Shown: piece after piece, positions 1 through 5,136 of the stretch | Layout: every line of letters begins with the position of its first letter | Position numbering within the stretch: position 1 is the first letter of the stretch | Source: Planctomycetota bacterium | GTDB lineage: Bacteria; Planctomycetota; Phycisphaerae; Sedimentisphaerales; SM23-30 | Direction of reading: 5' to 3' | DNA length: 5,136 nucleotides | NCBI GenBank assembly: GCA_022705365.1 | Contig: JAKJEP010000270.1 | Span: 1 to 5,136, forward strand | Notes under the pieces: generated by a model | Told to the model about the DNA's origin: nothing | The model's database searches: none | The model's input: only the letters and a program-made list of their open reading frames with translations | Program-made: the position numbers and the translations under genes

Positions 1-54
1 CTCGCCCGCCGGAACCAACACCATTACACTGCCCTCTTGGGCGTTACGAACCAG
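1..54. repeat. 54-bp direct repeat, copy 1 (in second FGE-fold gene)
   Basis: Base-for-base identical to 1171-1224. It encodes LVRNAQEGSVMVLVPAGE on the minus strand. The identity stops sharply at 54/55 and may continue to the left beyond the window. Confidence 0.95.
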
Positions 55-102
55 AGGCGGTAGCGCGCCAGAGTCCAACCATTTGTTCAATAATCCACTC
101 AT
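1..102 (-). CDS. Second FGE-fold protein, N-terminal part (cut by window edge)
   Basis: The first 34 codons of a gene leaving the window at position 1: MSGLLNKWLDSGALPP followed by LVRNAQEGSVMVLVPAGE. The last 18 residues are identical in protein and DNA to residues 18-35 of the upstream FGE-fold protein, where they lead into the VPAGEFEMG opening of the FGE-sulfatase domain. The first 16 residues differ from that protein's first 17. Start ATG at 102 is supported by AAGAGGT upstream and by the 13-nt gap after the ATPase remnant's stop. An upstream-reading ATG at 82 is out of frame. The gene is presumably a second target-type paralogue; whether it has its own variable region cannot be seen. 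Confidence 0.8.
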   Translation of the reverse strand, partial: MSGLLNKWLDSGALPPLVRNAQEGSVMVLVPAGE

Positions 103-115
103 TAAGGTACCTCTT

Positions 116-508
116 CTATTCATCAAGGTCCAAGAGCCGGGCCTGTTTTTCGACCAGGCTTTCGCTGGGTTGAGGGGCATCCGCTTCGGCTTGCATGGCA
201 CGGCCGGCGGGGCGGCAGTTTTTCTCGGCCCAGGCGCGGAGATTTTCGATGTCCTGCTGGCGGGAACGGGCCAGCGGATTGATCTGGGCAGCGGCGCGGA
301 GCAGATGCCGGTCAGCCAGTTGGGGTTCTTCCTCCTTACCGGTCGATTCTGCGAAGGCTTCGTACAGCGCACTGACAATGACTTCTTCCAGCTCCGCCCC
401 ATTGAACTGGTCGGTCGCCCGCACCAGGGCGGGGCTGCCGCCCCGCCTCTCGGCACGGTGTGGGGTAAAGACGGCTGCCGCCGGCCTGAACTTGGGACCA
501 GGACTCAT
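116..508 (-). CDS. C-terminal remnant of a third AAA+ ATPase
   Basis: A 130-codon ORF of composite origin. Residues 1-27 match nothing recognisable; they are encoded by the sequence between the FGE stop and the end of the 8-bp hairpin. From residue ~27 on (ALVRATDQFNGAELEEVIVS, then PLARSRQQDIENLRAWAEKN) it is clearly the lid and C-terminal tail of a Ycf46-like AAA+ ATPase. It aligns with the second ATPase from residue 437, with 12 of the first 25 residues identical by eye. The N-domain, Walker A, Walker B, sensor 1 and arginine finger (some 430 residues) are all absent, so it cannot be an ATPase. Its ATG overlaps the FGE stop by 4 nt, so coupled translation is possible, though a hairpin lies within the reading frame. 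It is most likely a decayed gene fragment; a small adaptor made of a lid domain alone is the less likely alternative. The frame is intact to TAG at 116. Confidence 0.75.
   Translation of the reverse strand: MSPGPKFRPAAAVFTPHRAERRGGSPALVRATDQFNGAELEEVIVSALYEAFAESTGKEEEPQLADRHLLRAAAQINPLARSRQQDIENLRAWAEKNCRPAGRAMQAEADAPQPSESLVEKQARLLDLDE
428..447 (-). other. Hairpin/cruciform downstream of VR (DGR-type)
   Basis: A perfect inverted repeat: 8-bp arms at 428-435 and 440-447 (GGCGGGGC and GCCCCGCC) around a 4-nt loop at 436-439. On the coding (minus) strand the loop reads GGCA, which fits the GRNA loop consensus described for hairpins just downstream of VRs in DGR target genes, where stems are 7-10 bp and stimulate mutagenic retrohoming. 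It lies about 80 nt beyond the LGFR codons, farther than in the Bordetella phage example but in the right direction. No T-run follows on the transcribed strand, so it is not an intrinsic terminator. Confidence 0.7.
433..482. repeat. 10-bp direct repeat with second small GGCA-loop hairpin
   Basis: The 10-mer GGCTGCCGCC occurs at 433-442 and again at 473-482, exactly 40 bp apart. At the second site it forms a weaker hairpin (472-483: 4-bp arms CGGC/GCCG, loop TGCC), whose coding-strand loop is GGCA, the same as in the main 8-bp hairpin. It may be an old or alternative hairpin of the DGR target site, or simply GC-rich chance repetition. Confidence 0.4.
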
Positions 509-1275
509 AAAACCGACCTCACGAGGCGGAAGCCCAAGGAGTCGCGGCGGCCGGGGGCGCCCCCGCGGCGGAACGCCCCGCGGAAGTACGACGCATGGAC
601 GAACCTCCAGCCGCCGCCGCGGAAGACGCGGTGGGAGCCCCAGGCAGGACCGGTGGGATTGCGACTGGATCCCGACTGCTTGTAATAGTCGTCATCATAC
701 CAGTCGGAACACCACTCCCACACATTGCCGCTCTGCTGATACGTGCCATAACCGCTCACCCCCGCCGCATAACCATACACCACCGAGGTCGTTTCTGAAC
801 CACGGTTCTTATCATGGCGGCACTTGGATGCATCCCAATCATCCCCCCAGGGATAAATCCATCCCCCAGGGCCGCGGGCCGCCTTCTCCCACTGCCCCTC
901 CGTCGGCAATGAGCCGCCCGCCCATTTGCAGTATGCTGCCGCATCCTCCCAACTGACGCATACCACCGGGTGGTCCGCCTTCTCACCCGGATAGCTCCCC
1001 TCTGCCCACACAGCTTCACCATAGTCCGCATGATCCGGCTGGCGATGACCCGTCTGACGAATAAACTCCGCGTACTGACGGTTCGTCACCGCATACACAC
1101 CGATATAATATGCATCCAGATAAACCCGGTGCTGCGGACACTCTTGATCCTGACCGTCACCCATCTCAAACTCGCCCGCCGGAACCAACACCATTACACT
1201 GCCCTCTTGGGCGTTACGAACCAGCCGATGCTCACATCGATACCGATTCTTTCCTGTCTTGATAAGTAGACTCAT
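505..1275 (-). CDS. FGE-sulfatase/CLec-fold protein, probable DGR target
   Basis: A 256-residue protein of the formylglycine-generating-enzyme-like fold. Landmarks: VPAGEFEMG (31-39), PVVCVSWEDAAAYCKWAG (103-120), SLPTEGQWEKAARG (122-135), YPWGD (141-145), GNVWEWCSDWY (183-193), RVFRGGGW (216-223) and LGFRLVRS (247-254). The two catalytic cysteines of genuine FGEs align by eye with F225 and Y230, so it is unlikely to make formylglycine; the fold probably serves as a C-type-lectin-like binding platform. The segment between RGG.W and LGFRL is where DGRs diversify such proteins, and here it is GC-rich, adenine-poor and full of NNC codons (see the separate VR entry). No signal peptide or membrane helix is seen, so a cytoplasmic location is expected. 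AAAGGAT lies upstream of the ATG at 1275. The TGA stop overlaps the next ORF's ATG (ATGA). Fold sure; DGR role inferred. Confidence 0.93.
   Translation of the reverse strand: MSLLIKTGKNRYRCEHRLVRNAQEGSVMVLVPAGEFEMGDGQDQECPQHRVYLDAYYIGVYAVTNRQYAEFIRQTGHRQPDHADYGEAVWAEGSYPGEKADHPVVCVSWEDAAAYCKWAGGSLPTEGQWEKAARGPGGWIYPWGDDWDASKCRHDKNRGSETTSVVYGYAAGVSGYGTYQQSGNVWEWCSDWYDDDYYKQSGSSRNPTGPAWGSHRVFRGGGWRFVHASYFRGAFRRGGAPGRRDSLGFRLVRSVL
526..639 (-). other. Putative DGR variable region (VR)
   Basis: Codons ~213-250 of the FGE-fold gene, from GSHRVFRGGGW to LGFR. Seen directly: between 520 and 640 the coding strand has only about 5 adenines in 121 nt, and 521-640 is about 77% GC; the adjacent 641-760 has 25 adenines and about 57% GC (hand counts). 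Codons at exposed loop positions are mainly NNC (TTC, GTC, TAC, CGC, GGC, GAC, TCC), which is what random replacement of both adenines in AAC template codons gives. The frame residues fit the usual DGR target pattern of GS-RV-RGG-W, R-A-R, PG-R and LGFRL. Not every codon fits: AGG at 224 cannot come from AAC by adenine change alone. No template repeat lies in the window, so limits and identity are inferred. Confidence 0.7.
1171..1224. repeat. 54-bp direct repeat, copy 2 (in first FGE-fold gene)
   Basis: Identical to 1-54 with no synonymous differences; codons 18-35 of the complete FGE-fold gene. The adjoining codons 1-17 differ from those of the other copy, so the identity is a local block within paralogues. 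Confidence 0.95.
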
Positions 1276-1292
1276 CCTATTATCCTTTTAGC

Positions 1293-2813
1293 TTATGAAG
1301 CCGGAACCGCATTCTCACCGGCCCAGTGGATCATGTTCTGTATCTGTCGTGCGTGGGAGACGCTCATCGGTATACTTTCTGCAAGGGCCTGACGCATATC
1401 CTCTTCAGAAACCTCGCGCGGACCGTCATCAAAGGCTTGGAACATGGCCGAGACCACGGCCTCGGCGATCTCTGCCCCGGTGTAACTGTTTGAACATCGC
1501 ACCAATTCGTCTATGTCGATATTCGCTGCGATGGCAGCGGGACGCTTGAGATGGATCTCCCAAATCGCCCGGCGTTCCTGCTCGTTGGGCAGACCCACAA
1601 AAAACATCTCGTCGAAGCGGCCTTTACGCGTGAACTCCGGCGGCAGCCGGGTGATGTCATTGGCCGTGGCGACCACAAAGACCGGGGCTGACTTTTCTTC
1701 CATCCAGGTCAGCAGGTTCCCAAAGATGCGGGCGCTGACCCCGCTGTCACCCTGACCGGAGAGACCGGAAAGACCCTTTTCCAACTCATCGATCCACAGA
1801 ATCGCCGGAGCGACCCCTTCGGCAACGCCCAATGCCTTGCGCATCCGCTCTTCGGATTCGCCAACCAGGCTGCCATAAACACGACCCAAGTCGAATTTAA
1901 GCAGCGGCTTTTTCCACTCCGCCGCTACGGCCTTGGCACAGAGGCTCTTGCCGCAACCGGGCACGCCCACCAGCAGTACGCCGCGCGGGTAGGGCAGACC
2001 AAAGTCCCTGGCCTTCTGGCTGAAACCTTGATTACGCTGACGCAGCCAGTCTTTGAGGCTGGCCAGTCCGCCGACGTTGCCGAAACTGTCCACCGACGCC
2101 CAGAACTCCAGAATACCCGACTTGCGAATGATCTGCTCCTTTTCCGACAGGATCGAATCGACCTCCTCGGCTGTCAGCCTGCCCTTACCGACAATGGACT
2201 TGGCCAGCGCATTTTCCGCTTCGCACTTGGTCAGCCCCTGACAGGCCTTGACGATCAAGTCCTTGCCATCCTCGTCGAGATCGAAGACCACCCGCGTACT
2301 GGAACCGTAACGATCGATAAACCCGTCGAGAATGGCGCGATACTCGGCTTCCGTAGGCAGGGGCATATCCAGCACGGTCACATCCTTTTCCAGTTCCGGC
2401 GGGATTTTTAGCACCGGCGATACCCACAGCATGGTCTTTCCCGTACCCGTTAAATGGCGGACCAGATCGCGCACGGCACGAATGGCCAAAGAGGCATTCT
2501 GCTGACGGTCATCCAGGTAAGGATGGAAGTCCTTGAGCAGAAAGAGGGCTCGGCCCTCGAACTTGCGCACAAAAGCCAGCGCGGCAACGGGATCACGGGT
2601 CTCTTCGCGGCAGGCGGCCTGGCCGTCCGGGGTCAGCCAGCCACGGGACACGGTCCAGATGAACAGCTCGCGGCCGTTCGGAAAATGTTTTTGGTCTCTA
2701 CGCATCTCGTCGATCCGTTCCAGTACGCGGTCCTCTTCGCTGGAGATGATGTTCAATACCGGATAACCGGCCCGGATGTAGATGGTCAGATCCTGACTGA
2801 AGGAAATACTCAT
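1293..2813 (-). CDS. Ycf46-like AAA+ ATPase (second copy)
   Basis: A 506-residue AAA+ ATPase paralogous to the first gene of the operon. It has the same layout: an N-terminal domain to ~235, then Walker A GVPGCGKS (283-290, K289), Walker B AILWIDELEKG (337-347, D342/E343), sensor 1 ATAND (382-386), the arginine-finger segment RKGRFDE (396-402), and a lid with TGAEIAEAVVSAM (~445-457). It should be catalytically competent. The N-domain keeps a hydrophobic strand ending in acid (LFLLKDFHPY, ~90-99) and a later strand with a P.LP element, resembling a decayed P-loop fold without its own Walker A (inference). Start ATG at 2813 overlaps the DUF2997 stop; GGAGG lies 8 nt upstream. It ends 17 nt before the FGE-fold gene. 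Two divergent paralogues in one operon suggest a hetero-oligomeric ring or two functional variants; the sequence does not decide which. Confidence 0.94.
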   Translation of the reverse strand: MSISFSQDLTIYIRAGYPVLNIISSEEDRVLERIDEMRRDQKHFPNGRELFIWTVSRGWLTPDGQAACREETRDPVAALAFVRKFEGRALFLLKDFHPYLDDRQQNASLAIRAVRDLVRHLTGTGKTMLWVSPVLKIPPELEKDVTVLDMPLPTEAEYRAILDGFIDRYGSSTRVVFDLDEDGKDLIVKACQGLTKCEAENALAKSIVGKGRLTAEEVDSILSEKEQIIRKSGILEFWASVDSFGNVGGLASLKDWLRQRNQGFSQKARDFGLPYPRGVLLVGVPGCGKSLCAKAVAAEWKKPLLKFDLGRVYGSLVGESEERMRKALGVAEGVAPAILWIDELEKGLSGLSGQGDSGVSARIFGNLLTWMEEKSAPVFVVATANDITRLPPEFTRKGRFDEMFFVGLPNEQERRAIWEIHLKRPAAIAANIDIDELVRCSNSYTGAEIAEAVVSAMFQAFDDGPREVSEEDMRQALAESIPMSVSHARQIQNMIHWAGENAVPAS

Positions 2814-3007
2814 AGGGTTTCCTCCAAGTCTTCTCGAACCGTCTGGTCGGGCTTTTCTTCGTGAGCGTCACAGAGCGTACGTTCCTCCACGTCGCCAATG
2901 GACTGCTCAAACGCCTTGGTGAACTCCAGACATCCCGGGCCGACAACTCCTTCGACCTGTATGGTTGTCTGGCCGTTGCGTCCGATTTTAATTCGCATCT
3001 TTTTCAT
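2810..3007 (-). CDS. DUF2997 family small protein
   Basis: A 65-residue protein opening with a short basic strand (MKKMRIKIGRNGQ), then VEGVVGPGCLEFTKAFE (~18-34) and IGDVEERTL (~37-45), ending in an acidic tail. The order 'strand, V.G..G..CLE.TK..E..LG.V..R' is the DUF2997 signature, and the size is typical; members lie next to DUF1257 and Ycf46-like ATPases. No function is known. C26 is part of the conserved CLE.TK motif. The tail beyond ~45 is highly charged (E, D, K) and probably flexible. An AGGAAAGGA Shine-Dalgarno tract precedes the ATG at 3007; a second Met four codons in could also serve. The TGA stop overlaps the ATG of the next ATPase by 4 nt (ATGA), and the coding end carries that ATPase's GGAGG ribosome site, so the two are likely translationally coupled. 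Confidence 0.88.
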   Translation of the reverse strand: MKKMRIKIGRNGQTTIQVEGVVGPGCLEFTKAFEQSIGDVEERTLCDAHEEKPDQTVREDLEETL

Positions 3008-3022
3008 GGCATCTGTCCTTTC

Positions 3023-3427
3023 CTAGATATTTTCACAAACGACTACTTCGATCGTCCCGTCGTCCAGCACTCTTTCCTCCTCGATGGGCCATCCATGTAT
3101 CCTGGCCTGCCGGCGCACATTCAGATGGGCGTATTTCTGATTGATCTCACCCAGAAAAGCATCCTGATGAAATCGCGGGGCAGCCTCCCGGCGAATACCC
3201 CAGTTCCAGTCGGCCACGGCGGCGTACACTCCATCGCGCTGCCGCTGGAACCCGATGTCATACTTGCACCCGGTATGGACCACCACCTCCGCGGTTTCGG
3301 TATTATCCTGATACCCGTTGACGATCAGACGTTCACCTTCCCGGAACCGATGATGCAGCGCCCGCAACGCCTCGCAGAGTACCTCTCGTTCACGGATAAC
3401 GGTTTTGACTTTGGTGAAATGTGACAT
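3023..3427 (-). CDS. DUF1257 (Ycf35-family) protein
   Basis: A 134-residue soluble protein with no signal peptide or membrane segment. It begins MSHFTKVKT.I.. and contains VNGY (near 37-40), a central DIGF motif (57-60), a YAAVADWNWG segment (~68-77) and a late INQKYAHLNVRRQA segment (~95-108). These are the landmarks of the DUF1257/Ycf35 family, and the length (~120-135) is normal for it. The family's biochemical function is not established. It repeatedly occurs beside Ycf46-like ATPases and DUF2997 proteins, and that set is found here, so a shared complex or pathway is a reasonable inference. An AAGGAG Shine-Dalgarno sequence overlaps the stop of the upstream ATPase and sits 8 nt before the ATG at 3427, which fixes the start and suggests coupled translation. 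The next gene starts 15 nt after the TAG stop. Confidence 0.9.
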   Translation of the reverse strand: MSHFTKVKTVIREREVLCEALRALHHRFREGERLIVNGYQDNTETAEVVVHTGCKYDIGFQRQRDGVYAAVADWNWGIRREAAPRFHQDAFLGEINQKYAHLNVRRQARIHGWPIEEERVLDDGTIEVVVCENI

Positions 3428-3439
3428 GTTTTATACTCC

Positions 3440-5050
3440 TTATTTAGAAAAATTAGGTGGGATTTCCAGAAAACGTTCCCCACGGATCTGTTCGCAGTTG
3501 ACCTGCAGGTCCGGTGCGGTTCGCGAGGCATTGCGCGCCTCGCCACGCACCACCAGTTGGCGCAAGTCTGTAATATGTTCGGCACGGGATTTGGCCAGGG
3601 GCACCATCTGTCCGGCACTCTTGACCAGATCCGTGGTCTCGATCTGTCGGCCTTGATCCATAAAGGCCGGGAACATGGCGTCTTTGACCACCGCCTCGAT
3701 CTCCGCACCGACAAAACCTTCGGTAGCTTTGCAGATTTGCGGCAGATCGAAACGCTGACCAAGCATCCGGTAGCCAATGCGCCCCAGATGCACCTTAAGA
3801 ATGGCCTCGCGTTCCTCACTGGTCGGCAGGTCCAGGAAAAAGATCTCGTCAAAACGCCCCTTGCGCAGGAACTCGGGGGGAAGTCGTTCCACATCATTGG
3901 CCGTTGCCAAGACGCACACGGGTTTGTCCTTCTCCTGCATCCAGGTCAGGAAGGTCCCCAGGACGCGGGCGGCCGTTCCGCTGTCTCCGCTGGAACCGGC
4001 AAAGCCCTTCTCGATCTCGTCGATCCACAGGATACAGGGCGAGATCAGTTCGGAAATCTCGATCGCCTCGCGGATGTTCCGCTCCGAGGTGCCCAGTATC
4101 CCTCCGAATACCGCCCCCATATCCAGACGCAGCAGCGGCATCTGCCATACCGATGCCGCGACCTTGGCACACAGGCTCTTGCCGGTTCCCGGAATCCCGA
4201 TCAGCGCCAATCCGGCTGGCGGCCGCAATCCGTATTCCCGGGCACGCTGTCCGAACGCCTCGCGCCGAACCTCCAGCCATTCCCGGAGCACCTGTAATCC
4301 ACCTACACTGGCCAGTGTCTCGCCGGAATCTACTATATCCAATGCCCCGCTGGCCCGAATCAGGCGACGCTTTTCAGCATGGATCGTATCCAGCGACTGT
4401 TCACCAGCCGCTCGTTTGCCTGCCCAGGAAACCTCCACAAAGACCCGTTTGGCCACCTGGCGGGCCGCGCTGCCTGAGAGTCCCAATGCCGTTTCCACCA
4501 GCTTATCTCCCATCGGCCCTGACGGCAGTGTGTCCCCCAGGATTTGCCGGAAAACCAACGCCATCTCGGTTTTGTCCGGACGGGTCATCTCCAGAACAGG
4601 AACATCCCGTTTGAGTTCCACGGGGTGACGCACATCTTCGGGCAGCAGGTCCGGTGGTGTGGAAATCACGATCATACGCTGCACGTCACGTGACTGGCCC
4701 AGGCTCACTGCCAGGTTGCGCAGCTTGCGAATCGCTGTCTTCTTGACTGACCAGATATGGTGAAAGTCCGGCAGGTAGTAAATCCCCGGTGTCTTCGAGG
4801 TCTCGATCTTGGGTAATATCGTATCCGGCGTAGTATCCGGCGAACCGTCGAAGGCCGGATGGCCTGGTATCAGCTCCCGAAACTGATCCGCCATATCCCA
4901 CACATACAAACCAAACCGGCCGGATGGCCCACTCAGTTGCCGGCATGCGTCGGACAGGACCTCACGCAATCGCTGTTCATCGTCCGTCAATACCTGCATG
5001 ACACCCGTGCGGGCTGTAAACAACAATCGAATCTCATCTTTCAGGTTCAT
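3440..5050 (-). CDS. Ycf46-like AAA+ ATPase (first copy)
   Basis: A 536-residue AAA+ ATPase and the first gene of the operon. Residues ~1-230 form a poorly conserved N-terminal domain. The AAA+ core follows: Walker A GIPGTGKS (285-292, K291), Walker B ILWIDEIEKG (~340-349, D344/E345), sensor 1 ATAND (382-386, N385), and an arginine-finger segment RKGRFDE (396-402). The lid helix carries GAEIEAVV near 448-455. All residues needed to bind and hydrolyse ATP are present, so an active cytoplasmic ATPase is expected. The arrangement of a divergent N-domain plus one C-terminal AAA+ module matches the Ycf46 family, whose molecular role is poorly defined. The ~45 residues after the lid (from about 490) have no counterpart in the downstream paralogue. 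Start ATG at 5050; GAGG lies 13 nt upstream, rather far, so initiation may be weak or the start slightly different. The stop is 12 nt before the DUF1257 gene. Family call sure; function unknown. Confidence 0.93.
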   Translation of the reverse strand: MNLKDEIRLLFTARTGVMQVLTDDEQRLREVLSDACRQLSGPSGRFGLYVWDMADQFRELIPGHPAFDGSPDTTPDTILPKIETSKTPGIYYLPDFHHIWSVKKTAIRKLRNLAVSLGQSRDVQRMIVISTPPDLLPEDVRHPVELKRDVPVLEMTRPDKTEMALVFRQILGDTLPSGPMGDKLVETALGLSGSAARQVAKRVFVEVSWAGKRAAGEQSLDTIHAEKRRLIRASGALDIVDSGETLASVGGLQVLREWLEVRREAFGQRAREYGLRPPAGLALIGIPGTGKSLCAKVAASVWQMPLLRLDMGAVFGGILGTSERNIREAIEISELISPCILWIDEIEKGFAGSSGDSGTAARVLGTFLTWMQEKDKPVCVLATANDVERLPPEFLRKGRFDEIFFLDLPTSEEREAILKVHLGRIGYRMLGQRFDLPQICKATEGFVGAEIEAVVKDAMFPAFMDQGRQIETTDLVKSAGQMVPLAKSRAEHITDLRQLVVRGEARNASRTAPDLQVNCEQIRGERFLEIPPNFSK

Positions 5051-5136
5051 CTTTTTCGCTTTACCTCATTTTTTAGTTCGAGTTATTCAAAAACATTCTT
5101 TCAGCTCGCTGCGCACGCCTGACCCCACACCTGGGG
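5051..5136 (-). promoter_or_regulatory. Upstream leader of the operon, no clear promoter
   Basis: The 86 bases before the first ATPase are noncoding as far as can be seen. The stretch nearest the start (5051-5100) is AT-rich, as a promoter or leader would be, but no convincingly spaced -35/-10 pair was found; TTGAAT on the minus strand lacks a partner at the right distance. A small inverted repeat (5123-5136: CCCCA, 4-nt loop, TGGGG) touches the window edge and could be part of a terminator or operator for the region to the right. Confidence 0.3.

Noticed and set aside
428..447. Hairpin as a Rho-independent terminator
   Set aside because: No T-run follows the stem on either strand, and apparent coding continues through it.
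195..956. Long plus-strand open frame (253 codons)
   Set aside because: It lies opposite the FGE-fold gene and the ATPase remnant, has a Pro/Arg/Ser-rich composition typical of a GC-rich antisense shadow, and shows no recognisable domain.
505..1275. Genuine sulfatase-activating formylglycine-generating enzyme
   Set aside because: The catalytic cysteine pair is replaced by aromatic residues and no sulfatase gene is nearby.
3777..4628. Long plus-strand open frame (283 codons), with overlapping others at 3557-4297 and 3904-4614
   Set aside because: All are antisense to the Walker-motif region of a clearly real AAA+ ATPase, with Arg/Pro/Ser-rich translations and no domain signature.
1..5136. 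DGR template repeat, reverse transcriptase or accessory gene within the window
   Set aside because: No second copy of the variable segment and no RT motifs were seen on either strand; if present they must lie outside.
1..5136. CRISPR array, tRNA/rRNA genes or insertion sequences
   Set aside because: No regularly spaced repeats, no transposase motifs and no RNA gene signatures were recognised; the window is almost fully coding on the minus strand.

Overview
All genes in this window lie on the minus strand and are packed into one apparent operon, read from right to left. In transcription order they are: a Ycf46-like AAA+ ATPase (3440-5050); a DUF1257/Ycf35-family protein (3023-3427); a small DUF2997 protein (2810-3007); a second, paralogous AAA+ ATPase (1293-2813); a formylglycine-generating-enzyme-fold (FGE-sulfatase/C-type-lectin-like) protein (505-1275); a C-terminal remnant of a third AAA+ ATPase (116-508); and the first 34 codons of a second FGE-fold protein that runs off the left edge (1-102). 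Gaps are 12-17 nt or 4-nt ATGA overlaps, and most starts have a clear Shine-Dalgarno sequence, so co-expression is very likely. The only noncoding stretch is the 86 bases upstream of the first gene (5051-5136).

The most interesting element is the 3' end of the FGE-fold gene. It looks like the variable region (VR) of a diversity-generating retroelement (DGR). The last ~40 codons, between a GS.RV.RGG.W motif and LGFRL, are about 77% GC and have only about 5 adenines per 120 nt on the coding strand. Just upstream the gene has about 57% GC and 25 adenines per 120 nt (counted by hand). Many codons there are NNC, as expected if AAC codons of a template had been adenine-mutated. Both catalytic cysteine positions of true FGEs are replaced by aromatic residues. 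About 80 nt past the VR lies a perfect 8-bp-stem hairpin with a 4-nt GGCA loop on the sense strand, matching the hairpin plus GRNA loop known downstream of VRs in DGR targets. No reverse transcriptase or template repeat is visible here, so the DGR call is an inference that depends on flanking sequence.

Two signs point to rearrangement. The third AAA+ gene keeps only its lid/C-terminal part, and its homology begins within a codon or so of the hairpin's end. In addition, 54 bp are identical between the two FGE-fold genes (1-54 and 1171-1224), while the codons before that block differ. This fits a tandemly duplicated AAA+/FGE cassette that lost most of its third ATPase, with recombination or gene conversion between the target genes.

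As a working model (inference), the AAA+ ATPases with DUF1257 and DUF2997 form an NTP-dependent machine, and the diversified FGE/CLec proteins supply changing ligand recognition, as in proposed DGR-linked conflict or sensor systems. The source is a bacterium of moderately high GC. Such gene sets are seen in cyanobacteria and in multicellular or filamentous proteobacteria and sulfate reducers, but the lineage cannot be fixed from this window.
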